Below are positions 1 to 9,839 of a stretch of DNA of 64,000 bases, in pieces; position 1 is the stretch's first letter, and the number at the start of each line of letters is the position of its first letter. Position numbers and translations under genes: made by a program. The stretch comes from Lunularia cruciata (lineage: Eukaryota > Streptophyta > Marchantiopsida > Lunulariales > Lunulariaceae), in assembly GCA_948567375.1 (NCBI GenBank), contig OX419758.1, positions 14,947,001 through 15,011,000 of the forward strand. Direction: 5' to 3'. The notes under the pieces were generated by a model. It worked only from the letters and a program-made list of their open reading frames with translations, had not been told where the DNA came from and did no database searches.

Positions 1-89
1 AGTTCAGGAGTCAAATAGGACTTCTATATAACCATATGGTATAAGCTTATGGGTAAAGAGGGTCTTAAGATCTAAGGATGTGTTTTACA
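1..89 (+). repeat. probable tail of the Cop1 5' LTR
   Basis: The sequence up to 89 ends in TTTTACA, an LTR-like terminus, and is followed five bases later by a primer-binding-site-like stretch. The LTR start lies outside the window, and no matching second copy was found next to the 3' end, so the assignment rests on position alone. Confidence 0.4.
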
Positions 90-94
90 ACTAT

Positions 95-106
95 TGGTAT
101 ATGAGC
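95..106 (+). other. primer binding site of Cop1 (initiator Met tRNA type)
   Basis: TGGTATATGAGC resembles TGGTATCAGAGC, the complement of the 3' end of initiator tRNA-Met that primes most plant copia elements, with two mismatches. It lies just before the gag frame. Confidence 0.4.
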
Positions 107-199
107 ATAGTTGGTCCAAAAGAGTGTCTTGAGATCTGAGGGTGCAATGAAGTGGGTCCAAAAACAAATCCACAGCAAAGCAATAGAAAGGGTGATATG

Positions 200-1035
200 C
201 ATATCAAATGTTAAATTTGTAGTGGAGAAGTTTGATTGAAAGAACAATATAAAGTTTGGCAACTGAAGGTGAAGGATTTTCTTGTCCAACAAGGGCTGCA
301 TAGAGCACTAAGAAAAAAATATGAGGACCAAAGTGATGAGGAGGGGGATGATGAAGATGCATATCTTAGAGCTATTAGCAGCATTTGCTTGAATCTTGCT
401 GATGAAGTGCTATACAATGTTATGCATGAGGAATCTGCAACAAATCTTATGTGCCAAACTGGAGAATCTTTATATGATCAAGTTATTGAGGAATTGCTTG
501 TATTTTGAATAGAAGCTAATATGTTGCGGATGAAGGAAGGCCAAAGTATTATGGAACACCTCAATGTTTTTAACAAAATCATTTGTGAGTTGATGAGCAT
601 ATAGGTTAAACTAGAAGATGAGGATAAGGCATTGTTGTTATTCAATTCACTTTCTCCATTATATGAGCATCTGGTCACAACTGTTCTATATGGGAAGGAT
701 GATATAAACTTTGAGGAGTTCACTTCAACATTATTGTCCAATGAGATGAGAAAAAGACCCAACCAAGAAAAGAAAAATCTAAAGGCTCTATTTATCAAAG
801 GAAGGACAGGAGATAAAGAGATCACATCAAGAGTAAATCAAGATCCAGGTCTAGAATTGGAGGTTTCAAAAGCTACTGCTGGATTTGTGGGAAGATTGGA
901 CATCTCAAGAAGGATTGTAACAACAAGAGGCTTGAGTCCAACAAGGATAAAGGTCAACTTTCACATCAAGCAAGTATTGATGAGTCATTTGGTTTTGTGG
1001 ATGATATTCTATATGTTACCAAGACAAAGATCAAT
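200..1035 (+). pseudogene. Cop1 gag (UBN2-type) remnant
   Basis: The reading WQLKVKDFLVQQGL near 255-300 and the stretch around LLFNSLSPLYEHL (632-670) are typical of the gag/UBN2 region of plant copia elements. A CCHC zinc knuckle (CX2CX4HX4C, read as CWICGKIGHLKKDC) is intact at 877-918, but in a different frame from the preceding ORF. In-frame stops occur near 234 and 506. The product would have been the particle-forming, RNA-binding protein. Decayed beyond function. Confidence 0.8.
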
Positions 1036-1039
1036 TTCA

Positions 1040-1300
1040 AGAGTCATGGATATTGGACTTAGATTGCTCTTACCATATGTGTCCAAATAAAGAGTGGTTT
1101 CATGAGTACAAATTATTTAATGGAGTATCTGTCACAATGGGGAACAACATGGCTTGTAAAGCTACATTTTGCATTGGTACAATATTCATTAGGATGTTTG
1201 GTGGTGGTGTGAGGACTCTTGCTTATGTGAAACATGTTCTTGAGTCAAGGAAGAATTTGATATCACTAGGCACTTTGGACCCAAATGGTTAGAGGTGGGG
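1040..1300 (+). pseudogene. Cop1 aspartic protease remnant
   Basis: The motif CSYHMCPNKEWF next to a tryptophan-isoleucine-leucine lead is the copia protease active-site neighbourhood. The catalytic Asp-Ser-Gly triplet has become Asp-Leu-Asp at 1056-1064, so the enzyme is dead. The later stretch with YVKHVLESRKNLISLG fits the family's C-terminal half. Confidence 0.75.
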
Positions 1301-2545
1301 AGCATAAAATTGAATGTAAAAAAGGTATCAAAAGGAGCATTGCTTGCAATGCAGAGCAAGAAGATAGGAAATCTTTATGAGCTTGTTGGAGATATCATTA
1401 TCAGAGGAGTGGCAAGTACTATTTTTGAAAAAGAAGATCCTGAAGATCTCATTCACTTATGGCACCTGTGTTTGGGTCATATGAGTGAAAGAGGTCTAAG
1501 TAAATTATCCAAGCAACAACTTCTGTAGGGCCTTAAAATTTATAAGTTAAAATTTTGTGAGCATTATGTAATAGAAAAGCAACAGAGGGTAAGCTTTTCT
1601 ATAAGATTTCATTGCCCAAAGAGAATTTATGACTATGTGCATTCTAATGTTTGGGGCATTGCACCTATAGCTTCAAAATCTTGAGCATTATATATTGTAT
1701 CTTTGGTTTATGACCTGTACTCTAGGAGAGTACGGTTCTACACATAAAGCACACAACCCAGAGGTCTTCTCTATCTTTAAACAAGGAAAGTGATGATGGA
1801 GAAACAAATTGGAAGGAAGTGAAGGGTTTGAGATCTGAAAATTGTCTAAAGTATAAATCTGGAGAGTTTGATAGATATTGTAAGATTGAAGGCATAATAT
1901 CACTTTACCATACTGGGTACTCCTCAACAAACTGGTGTGGCAGAGTGGATAAATCTTACACTCTTGGAGAAAGCAAGAAGTATATTAAGTAATGTCAGAT
2001 TGGAGAAGAGATTTTGGGCAAAAGCTATAAATACTACTTGTCATTTGGAAAACATTTCTCCCTCTACTATATTGAGTGTAGGACACCTATGGAAAAATGG
2101 ACAGGTTGGCATGTTAATTACTCTTCACTTAGAGTGTTTGGATGTATAGTTTAAGTTCATATTCAACAATAGCGCAGGACAAAGTTAATCAAAAATCTAG
2201 AAAATATATTATTCTTGAGATATTAGAAGGATACAAAGGGATATAGATTATGGGATCCAAAAAGTGTTGCCTTGTTGAGAGTAGGGATGTAGTTTTTTAT
2301 GAGACTAGTATGATGAAAATTATTACTATAGTGGGAAAAAAAACAAATTCAATCAAATTTTGTTAAGATAGATATTCATCTTGGAAGTTAAGACATCTCA
2401 CCCCTTGTAAATCTACGAAAAGAACCATTAGAGGAGCAAAGTCCAAAAGTGATTCATGAGCATAAGTATCTAATAGGGATAGAAGGACTCCAAAGAGATT
2501 TGATGATTCATTTTTTGCTTATGCTCTTCTTATAGAGATGGTGAG
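1295..2545 (+). pseudogene. Cop1 GAG-pre-integrase and integrase remnant
   Basis: LWHLCLGHMSERGLSKL (about 1456-1506) is the GAG-pre-integrase motif. DYVHSNVWG near 1631-1657 is the integrase core, with the first catalytic aspartate changed to asparagine at 1646-1648. GTPQQTGVAEWINLTLLEKA (about 1921-1972) covers the region of the catalytic glutamate. The reading decays towards 2545, where the GypA-1 5' LTR interrupts it. Confidence 0.8.
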
Positions 2546-2958
2546 TGTAACAATATGAAGTTTAGAAAGCAAGTTAGTTAAGGCTAATGAAGTAGTAAAT
2601 AGGACAAATTAGTCTAGAATATTCTAGAAGTATCTAGAAAAATTCTTGAGAAGCTTCTTGACTAGTTTAGCTTTCACTCCAAGTAAGTAGCTTCTAGCAA
2701 GAAGCTTCCAAAAGTTTCGAACTAACTTAGCTTGCATGCCAAATAAGCGATTTGTAAAAAAGAAGCTTCTTGAGAAGCTTCCTAGTTAACTTTGCTTGCA
2801 TTCCAAGGAAATGACTCAAAGAAGCTTCTCAAGGCCTTGTATGTTCCTCTAAATACCAAATCAAAAGCTCATGCTAGGCATTTGGAGTTTCTCACACTTG
2901 AGTGTCCCAAGGTGATCTATCATTCTCCTATTTCTTTCCTTGACCTCGATCTTTTACA
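2546..2958 (+). repeat. GypA-1 5' LTR
   Basis: 413 bp with TGTAACA...TTTTACA ends. It contains imperfect tandem units of about 60 bp sharing the core TAGCTTGCA followed by CCAAG, each with HindIII-like AAGCTT palindromes, and a perfect heat-shock element at 2617-2629. The TATA region seen in other copies is mutated here. Confidence 0.88.
2617..2629 (+). promoter_or_regulatory. heat-shock element in GypA-1 5' LTR
   Basis: GAATATTCTAGAA is three perfect alternating nGAAn units. It is followed by a fourth (ATC) and fifth (GAA) unit up to 2639, the fourth with one mismatch. The family-wide match is to heat-shock-factor binding sites; binding here is inferred. Confidence 0.6.
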
Positions 2959-2959
2959 T

Positions 2960-2971
2960 TGGTATCAAAGC
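2960..2971 (+). other. primer binding site of GypA-1
   Basis: TGGTATCAAAGC directly follows the LTR end with one spacer base and matches the initiator tRNA-Met primer site at 11 of 12 positions. Confidence 0.75.
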
Positions 2972-2980
2972 AAGAATAGG

Positions 2981-3190
2981 ATAGATGAAATTTATGGACA
3001 ATCAAATCTATTTCTGCCAAACTATTGGGATTTTTGTGTTCATGTACTTCACAAGAATCACTTCACACAATTCATCACTTCACATTTTGGACTGAATTCT
3101 TGAGATACAATCACCTTGTCCAAGGAACCCTTGATAATTCAGTTTGTAACTTTTGGGGAATAGTGGATGTGTTGTATCTATGTGTTAGTA
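2981..3190 (+). pseudogene. GypA-1 leader ORF (decayed)
   Basis: The region between the primer site and gag encodes a decayed relative of the small GypA leader protein that is open at 52526-52723. The start codon has become ATA at 2981 and a stop follows HFGLNS at about 3101. The core readings NYWDFCVHVL and HFTQFITSHFG are recognisable. The function is unknown. Confidence 0.55.
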
Positions 3191-3234
3191 AAGTAAATTA
3201 GATAAATTGAGGGTAATGTGATAGAGTAGTAGCC

Positions 3235-4135
3235 ATGGTGGCAATACCTAAAGCTATCATTATTATGCAAATCAAGCACCTTACACAATTGTTGGATGAA
3301 CAAGACCAAAAACAACAAGAGCATGTAGAGGAAGCACCATTTTGAGAAGGAGAAGACTAAATCCAATTTCTAAAACCCAAGGTATTTGATGGCAAGAATC
3401 TCTTGAATGCAATAGAGAATTTTTTATTTGATTGTAAATGCTATTTCAAGGCTATAAATCTTCAAGATAAATAGAAACCAATTCTCTTAGCTTCAAGCCA
3501 ATTAGATAGAGGAGGAAATTTATGGTGGTGATTTTGAGTGGAGCAAGTTAAAAGGCAGTTTGTTACACCAACTCTGACTTGAGAAGAATTCAAGAGTGCA
3601 ATAATTGGGCAATTCTAAGCAATAAATGCTACACAAGCTACACAAGATAAGTTGGCCGAGTTGAAGCATGTTAGTTCTATAAGAAACTACATCACGGTAT
3701 TCTAGAACATTATTATAAAAATTCTAGATATAATGGATGGTGAAGCTTTGGATAGATTTGTGAGGGGCTTGAAGTCACAAACCAAATAAAAAATGCTTAT
3801 GCAAGAGCTAAAATACTTGGAAGAAGCCATGCAATTAGCAAAGCACTTTGATTCCTTGGTTACAACAACTTGATCTTGACCTCGACCTTCACAAAACCAA
3901 TTAGCACATTAGACACATGTGGGGGAGCTAACACCAATGGAGATTGATGCCATCCAACAAAGACCACTTGGTATAACAGATCGGGAAAGATCGAGGCAAA
4001 ATGGCGGTTACTTTTATTGTTGCCAGATTAGATATCTCATCATTGAATGTCCATTCAAGAATAGATGATTTTGATAAATTACCCAAATGGAAGTTGTGGA
4101 TCGGAATGATCAGGAAAAAGGAATCATAATAGGAG
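3235..4135 (+). pseudogene. GypA-1 gag remnant
   Basis: It starts at an ATGG context also used by the other GypA copies (52757, 54537). The reading includes a VFDGKN-like motif near 3390 and ends with a damaged CCHC knuckle at about 4014-4056, where the second cysteine and the histidine are lost. Several in-frame stops are present. Confidence 0.7.
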
Positions 4136-4199
4136 ATTTTGAGCCACTTATTGAGAACTTGATTAATTCTAATAGGATTGAAGGCTCAACTTATGCAAG

Positions 4200-5336
4200 T
4201 TTGTTTCACATGTAAGGTATCATATATGATTGTGGTTATAGGATTTTGGTTGATTTTGGTTGATTTTAGAAATTCAAAGAATTATATATTTATAATAAAA
4301 ATCGAGTGTTCTTATCAAACCCATAATTAGAAATAGATTGATGATGGCCAATGGTAAAAAGAGTTATGCATTCTGTACCTTGCATCCTATTACCTTCAAG
4401 ATTAGGAAGGAGTATTTGGAGTGTATGAGGTTTATAATGGCACATTTACACTATGATATCATTTTGGAATTGCCTTGGCTTGAACATCATAAGGTTCAAT
4501 TTGATTGGAATTGATGATAAATTCAAATACAACAACAAAGTAGGAATTTTTTATTAGGTTTTTTGGCATCTTTGAGTAAAATACCTAGAAATAGTTAGTC
4601 CCAAGATGAGAATTTTATCAAGAAAGAAGCCATAGAGTAAGGTTTAAAATAAGATAAATCCCAAGAGAGAAAGTTTATCAAGAAAGCAACCATAGAGCAA
4701 GCTTTGAAGGAAGATAAATCACTAGATGTGAAGTTTGTGTGTGAAGTAGCTATAGAGCAAGCTTTGGAAGAACTTAAGTCTATATTTGCAATATGGATCA
4801 AACCAATTGCACAAGGAGAATTTGAGGAGTGTCAAGAGCCTCATCAAGAAATAGTAGATCAATTAGTTCAAGAGTTTATGGAAGTGTTTCCAAATCATCT
4901 ACCAAAAGGATTACACTACAATCGTGATATGCCTTTCAATATTGAATTATTGCCAGGGAATACTCAAATGAGTAGAACAATCTATCAGCTCTCACCAAAG
5001 GAGTTGGAGGAGTATCACCTCCAACTCCTTTGGATATGAACAATAGTTATGGAGTTATTAAATAAGGATTTCATACAACATAATACATCTTCTTGGGGAG
5101 CATCTTCTTGGGTACTATTTTTTCCAAAGAACCATAGAGGACTTCTTTTATGTATTGATCACTATGAGCTCAATAAACAAACAATGAAGAATGTATATCC
5201 CTTGCCTCAAATTAATGACTTGTTTAATCAATTGAGTGGATCATGATATTTCTCCAAGTTGGATCTTCATAATAGCTATTAGCAATCCCTATTGATAAAC
5301 AGGAGATGCAAAAGACTACCTTTTGCACAAGGTATG
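4200..5336 (+). pseudogene. GypA-1 protease, repeat linker and N-terminal RT
   Basis: The protease remnant (about 4200-4540) is followed by a linker of three imperfect repeats of about 21 residues built on AIEQAL (about 4601-4790). RT begins at about 4850, with readings such as HNTSSWGASSWVLFF, LCIDHYELNKQ and KNVYPLPQINDLFNQLSG. A frameshift lies near 5035 and a stop near 5247. RT motif A reads YFSKLDLHN. The frame is cut after TTFCTR by the solo LTR that begins at 5337. Confidence 0.75.
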
Positions 5337-5478
5337 TGTAACGATATGGAGTTTAGCATGAAGTTAGTTAGGACTAAAATAGCGAATAGGTCAAATTAAT
5401 CTAAAATATTCTAGAAATATCTAGGAAGCTTCTTGGGAAGCTTCATGATTAGCTTAGCTTGCACCCCAAGTAGGTAGC

Positions 5479-5491
5479 TTCTAGAAGCTTC
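5479..5491 (+). promoter_or_regulatory. heat-shock element in solo GypA LTR
   Basis: TTCTAGAAGCTTC is three perfect alternating TTC/GAA units spaced by two bases. A second partial element (TTCTAGAA) lies near 5409. Function inferred from the consensus. Confidence 0.55.
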
Positions 5492-5609
5492 CAATTAGCT
5501 TAGCTTGCACGCCAAGTAGACGACTTCTAGAAAGAAACTTCTTGAAAAACTTCTTGATTAACTTGGCTTGCATTCCAAGAAAATATTTAAAAAAAGCTTC
5601 TTGAGTAGC

Positions 5610-6349
5610 TTTAATACTCCAAAGACAAAAGAAGACAAAAAATACAATGTTGAGTGTGTGATCACACACTCAACATTCGGTGCCCCAAATGAGCACCTTC
5701 TCTTTATTATATAAACAATGAGTATCTACTCCAAAGAAGCTCCACCATAGGATTAGGCACATAGATAGGCAACATTTTAGCAAGCTCCACCCTTGGATTA
5801 CTTACTTGGATGGGTGACTTATTGGTCTAGGTCCTGTTTGGTTGGTCAAACAAGCTTTGATTGGAGTGAATCTTTTAGAGAATCTTCTTGGAGTCTCAGA
5901 ATCACGTAAGGTACCGTTGGAAAACTCTCAACAAGACAAACCAAAGGGAGGGAAGGCTAGCATTTGCTTTGTTTGGAGGGAGTTTGCACATTTTTGAGGC
6001 CTAATTCATCCGTTTAGGCCTCCAAAATTGCCTTCAAAGATTTCAGGTATATTTTGGTTCCTACTCTATTAGTAGAAGTCCCCTTTTGGTGATATATATT
6101 TCTTATCTATTTATTCCATCATATGTAACATCCTTCCAGATGTTACCAAACTAATTCTCACCCTTAAATCATATGTCTAGCTATTGGTTCTAAGGTTCTC
6201 AAGTCTATTCTATTTCTGCTCTATTAATAAAAGTATTCTTTTGGTGATATTTCTATCTGATCTATTTTGACTATCATGTATAACATCATTCTAGATGTTA
6301 CCAAACCGAATTTCACATCCAGATCATATGGCTAGTTCTTGGTATTACA
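5610..6349 (-). repeat. solo GypB LTR, inverted, nested in the solo GypA LTR
   Basis: About 740 bp. Read on the minus strand it starts TGTAATACC and ends near GGAGTATTA, matching the other GypB LTRs; the terminal TG at 5610-5611 is mutated to TT. It breaks the GypA LTR between TTGAGTAGCT and AAACTTCTCAAGAGCC, which are contiguous in other copies. Flanking bases resemble each other but no perfect target duplication is left. Confidence 0.82.
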
Positions 6350-6489
6350 TAAACTTCTCAAGAGCCTTGTATACTCTAGTTAAATACCAAAGCCAAAGCT
6401 TATGCTAGGCATTCAGAGTTTCACACACTCAAATGTCCCAATATGATCTTCCATTCTTTTATTTCTCTTCTTGATCTTACTCTTTTACG

Positions 6490-7197
6490 GTATGGGCATT
6501 TGAATAGAGAGTTTAACCTTTTGGGCTCACTAATGTTCCAATAGTCTTCATGGATAAGATGCATCAATTTTTGGATGGATTATTGCATTGATACGTGGTG
6601 GTGTGCTTAAATAAAATTTTAATCCATAGCAAGATGGAGGTAGAACATGTAAATCATGGGCGGGAAGTCCTAAGGTGACTATGTCAATGGAAGTTTTATT
6701 GCAAGAAGTCAAAGTGTATCACTTGGCAAAAGGAAGTCACCTTCTTGGGTCACAAGATCTTGTTAGAATAGATCAAGATGGAAGAGAAGAAAATCAAAGC
6801 AATTATTGATTGGCCTACTCCAAAGGATGCCATAGAAATGTAAACATTTAATGGATTGGTAAGTTTTTACCAATGGTTCATCCACTATTATACGCACATG
6901 ATAACACTATTGGTTGACCTCTTGGGGGAAAAACTCAAGATTTTAATCGACTACCAAGCATGAAGAAGTATTCCTGAAGCTCAAACATATGGTGTCTTCA
7001 AGATCTATTCTTCAACCATATGATCCTCAATTACCTTGTGTGATTTACTTTGATGCTTCTAACTTTACCATTGGAACTATGTTGCAACAAGAATTCCTAG
7101 ATGAGTTACATCCTATTTCCTTTGTGTCACACCAATTAAATATTGTAGAAAGGAGTTACTCTACATGAGATTTGGGAACAATTGGTAATGGTATATA
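6490..7197 (+). pseudogene. GypA-1 RT C-terminus and RNase H start
   Basis: PFGLTNVPIVFMDKMHQFLDG near 6525-6590 is the RT palm region directly after the solo LTR. The catalytic YxDD box reads CLNK at 6604-6615, so both aspartates are lost. The thumb/connection reading (EEKKIKAIIDWPTPKDA) follows at about 6781-6831 and RNase H begins at about 7050 with YFDASNFTIGTMLQQEF. It is cut at 7197 by a GypB LTR. A frameshift lies near 6510 and stops occur throughout. Confidence 0.78.
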
Positions 7198-7345
7198 TGT
7201 AATACCAAAAGCTAGCCATACAATCTAGATGTGAAATTTGGTTTGGTAACATCTAGAATGATGTTATACATGATTGAAAAATTAAATCAAATAGAAGTAT
7301 CACCAAAAGATTACTTCTACTAATAGGACAAAAACCAAAGTAGAC

Positions 7346-8083
7346 TGTAATACCAAAGGTTAGCCATAGATCTAGATGTGAAATTTGGTTTGGTAACATC
7401 TAGAATGATGTTATACAGGATGGTCAAAATAGATCAGATAAAAGTATCACCAAAAGAGTACTTCTACTAATAGGGCAGAAACCGAAATAGACTTGAGAAC
7501 CTTAGAACCAATAGCTAGACATATGATTTAAAGGTGAGAATTGGTTTGGTAACATCTGGAAGGATGTTACACATGATGGACTAAACAGATCAGAAAGAGG
7601 TATCACCAAAAGGGGACTTCTACTAATAGAGTAGGAACTAAAATATGCTTGAAATCTTTAAAGGCAATTTTGGAGGCCTAAACGGATGAATTAGGCCTCA
7701 AAAATATGCAAATCCCCCCCCCCCACGGAGGAAAGGCTGGCCTTCCCTCCCCCTGGTTTGTCTCATTGAGAGCTTTCCAACGATACCTTACTCATGTGAT
7801 TCTGAGATTCCTACCGGAAGATTCCCTAAAAGATTCCCTTCGGTCAAAGCTCATTTGACCAACCAGATAGGACCTAGACCAGACAGGTCACCCATCCAAG
7901 TAAGTAATCCAAGGGTGGAGCTTGCTGACATGTTACCTATCTGTGTCCCTAATCCTATGGTGGAGCTTCCTTGGAGGAGATCCTCTTTGTTTATATAATA
8001 AAGAGAAGGTGCTCCCTTGGGGCATCGAATGTTTGAGTGTGCAATCTGTGTTTTCTCTCTTCTCTTGTCCTCGGAGTATTACA
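7346..8083 (+). repeat. GypB array LTR 1 (5' LTR)
   Basis: 738 bp, TGTAATA...TATTACA ends. U3 holds two diverged copies of a unit of about 129 bp (7362-7490 and 7518-7646) and a facing pair of TTTGACC W-box cores at 7842-7848 and 7854-7860. A run of about ten C lies near 7715. A TATA-like TATATAATA is at 7992-8000. Confidence 0.9.
7992..8000 (+). promoter_or_regulatory. TATA box of GypB LTR 1
   Basis: TATATAATA is conserved in the same place in all GypB LTRs (12840-12848 and 18483-18491 in the other two of the array), about 90 bases before the LTR end, as expected for the U3/R promoter. Confidence 0.6.
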
Positions 8084-8084
8084 A

Positions 8085-8095
8085 TGGTATCAGAG
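8085..8095 (+). other. primer binding site of GypB internal 1
   Basis: TGGTATCAGAG matches the initiator tRNA-Met primer site and starts two bases after the LTR end. The equivalent is absent after the middle LTR at 12931. Confidence 0.8.
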
Positions 8096-8223
8096 AGAGT
8101 GTTCTAGTCCAAGAGAGTGGATCACCCCTCTTGGAATAGCACGAACTACTGAAACTGAGTAATTTGAGGTGGAGAACATAGAGTAATCGCTAGACTTAGG
8201 AAGGACTATAGAGAGCGGATGGG

Positions 8224-8445
8224 ATGGATGCACCGGGGGGACAATTTCCCGCACCTAGCTCTCCATTCTCAAACCCATTCCACATCAAGGTTATGTACAT
8301 CCAGCGTGAGCAGATGAGAGTATCGCTAGTTTATCACTTCGGTGCTGAATTCATGGACAGAGTGATGAACTCACCAAACCCGGTGATTCTACCTATGGTG
8401 ATATATGACAGAGAGTGGGATTTGACGATCTACATTCTAGTATGA
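8224..8445 (+). CDS. GypB leader ORF 1 (73 aa), function unknown
   Basis: This open frame lies between the primer site and gag. It begins at an ATGGGATGGATG context that is also seen at the start of the GypA leader ORF. The 73-residue product has no signal peptide or zinc motif that I can see. Its C-terminal half (YHFGAEFMDRVMNS, then PVILPMV) aligns by eye with leader ORF 2 just downstream (RNFGEEYYQQVIAS, then VPMVVLI) and with the GypA leader product (SYFGQDFLHMITIF, then EPLVLQVV). It ends four bases before leader ORF 2. It could be a true small protein, an upstream ORF controlling gag translation, or a broken N-terminal gag extension. It is damaged in the other two GypB copies. Confidence 0.5.
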   Translation: MDAPGGQFPAPSSPFSNPFHIKVMYIQREQMRVSLVYHFGAEFMDRVMNSPNPVILPMVIYDREWDLTIYILV

Positions 8446-8449
8446 TAAT

Positions 8450-8653
8450 ATGGATATGAATGTCCCAAATCCTCTCCCTTTCAACACTCAAGTAGAAATC
8501 CGTTATGTAGTGAGGCCGAAATTGATGTTTAGAGATTTTGTGGTTAGGAATTTTGGTGAGGAGTATTATCAACAAGTGATAGCTTCTGAGGTCCCAATGG
8601 TAGTTCTGATAGTTCGTGCGCCTTCCAGAGTGATTATATTGACTCTGTATTGA
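8450..8653 (+). CDS. GypB leader ORF 2 (67 aa), function unknown
   Basis: A 67-residue frame beginning ATGGATATG four bases after leader ORF 1 and ending 33 bases before gag. The same ORF is open, with the same length, in all three GypB copies (13072-13275 and, on the minus strand, 63029-63232), although gag and pol are broken there; the third copy differs at many residues. The core NFGEEYYQQVIAS is shared with leader ORF 1, suggesting an internal duplication. No known domain was recognised. Expression is not shown. Confidence 0.5.
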   Translation: MDMNVPNPLPFNTQVEIRYVVRPKLMFRDFVVRNFGEEYYQQVIASEVPMVVLIVRAPSRVIILTLY

Positions 8654-8686
8654 AGTAGACGTTAGCAATTGGGTGTTGCAAGAACC

Positions 8687-9775
8687 ATGGATCCGCAGTT
8701 GCAAGAGCTGGTGCAAGGAATGCAAGGGATGTTGAATGAATTTCGAGAGATTAAGATGACCATGGAGACATTGCAAAGTCAAGTGCAGATCCTCAGGAAC
8801 GATCAAGCCTTGCAAGAAGAAGAGCCGTCTCAACACCCAATACCTGCGACTGAAGTACTTGGAGAGGCACCCGTGCCTACGAACCCTATCAATGATGAAG
8901 CCACATTGCTACTCCGGATGAAGAAGACCTGCAACATCAAGGCTTACAAGGGGCAGCGTACGATGGGAGTAGTGGAGAATTGGATCTCGAGAATGAATCG
9001 ATATTTTTGATTGTTCTCAACAGAGATCACAGAGCATGCTGCAGGCGTGTTTGCATGTGGGTACTTGACCGATAAAGCCCTCACATGGTATGATGCTTGG
9101 GAACGATCCATGCTAGCAGAGAGAAGGGAGGTCACATGGACAGCAATGCAAGAAGGACTGCTCAAGAATTTCCAATCGATGGATTCTGTGCAGATGGCTC
9201 GAACCCGACTATGGGGATTGAGACAAAAGAATAGCGTACAAGAGTATGTGGAGGCATTTCTGGATCTACAAGTTGCAATTACCGACATGAGTCCAGCAGA
9301 GGCTCTCGACAATTTCAAACGAGGGTTAAAAGAGCGGATTCGCCAAGAAGTCATGGTGCAAAACCCTCGCACGGTATTTGAAGCCATTGCTTGTGCGCAG
9401 AGAATAGCCGGAGCATTAGGTGGAGGTGAAGGAGTAGTTCCACCTCAACATTATTGGGCAGAAATGCCACACATGGGTGGACCAGTACCGATAGAATTGG
9501 GCAACCTTCGATTCCGAGATCGAGGAGCACGGCCGCTTCAAGGAGAGCGAGGACGGGTAGAAGAACGAAGAGATGGAGTCCCACGAGGAGAAGGGACTCA
9601 AGGAGAACAACGCCGTTGTTACAATTGTGGCCGTATTTGACACATATCTACCAATTGTCGAACTCGTTTCCCTAGAGGCCCTCGGCCTTCGTACAGGCGA
9701 TATTTGAACAACATGGAGAGGCACATTGAAGAGGAGGAGGTGGAAACCACTTCGGAAAACAAAGATCGCCAGTAA
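8687..9775 (+). pseudogene. GypB-1 gag
   Basis: The start ATG at 8687 (MDPQLQELVQGMQGMLNEF) leads into a heptad-like coiled-coil segment, then the gag core with FACGYLTDKALTWYDAWE, and a C-terminal CCHC knuckle (CYNCGRI-stop-HISTNC). A TGA at 9008-9010 interrupts the core after MNRYF, and it is present in all three GypB copies. A second TGA at 9638-9640 replaces the glycine of the knuckle in this copy only. The gag protein would package element RNA. An arginine- and glycine-rich stretch precedes the knuckle. Non-functional as it stands unless the first TGA is read through. Confidence 0.8.
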
Positions 9776-9839
9776 ATGTACCTTGCGGCCTTACTGGCTC
9801 TATAAGGAAGCAGAGAAGCGAGGGAAGGAAGAAGAATAA

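Larger units (their letters stand above)
5337..6489 (+). repeat. solo GypA LTR inside GypA-1 RT, with perfect 5-bp target duplication
   Basis: This LTR starts TGTAACG at 5337 and ends TTTTACG at 6489. GTATG occurs both at 5332-5336 and at 6490-6494, a perfect 5-bp target-site duplication. Removing it rejoins the RT reading TTFCTR to YGH. It is 413 bp once the nested GypB LTR (5610-6349) is taken out, equal to the GypA-1 5' LTR. No internal region remains, so it is a solo LTR, normally the product of LTR-LTR recombination. Confidence 0.88.

Noticed and set aside
7711-7725. Poly-C run as a functional element
   Set aside because: It lies inside a GypB LTR, varies in length between copies and looks like slippage.
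8393-8836. 147-codon minus-strand ORF repeated at 13015-13458
   Set aside because: It is the antisense of the leader ORF/gag region, and is repeated only because the element is duplicated.
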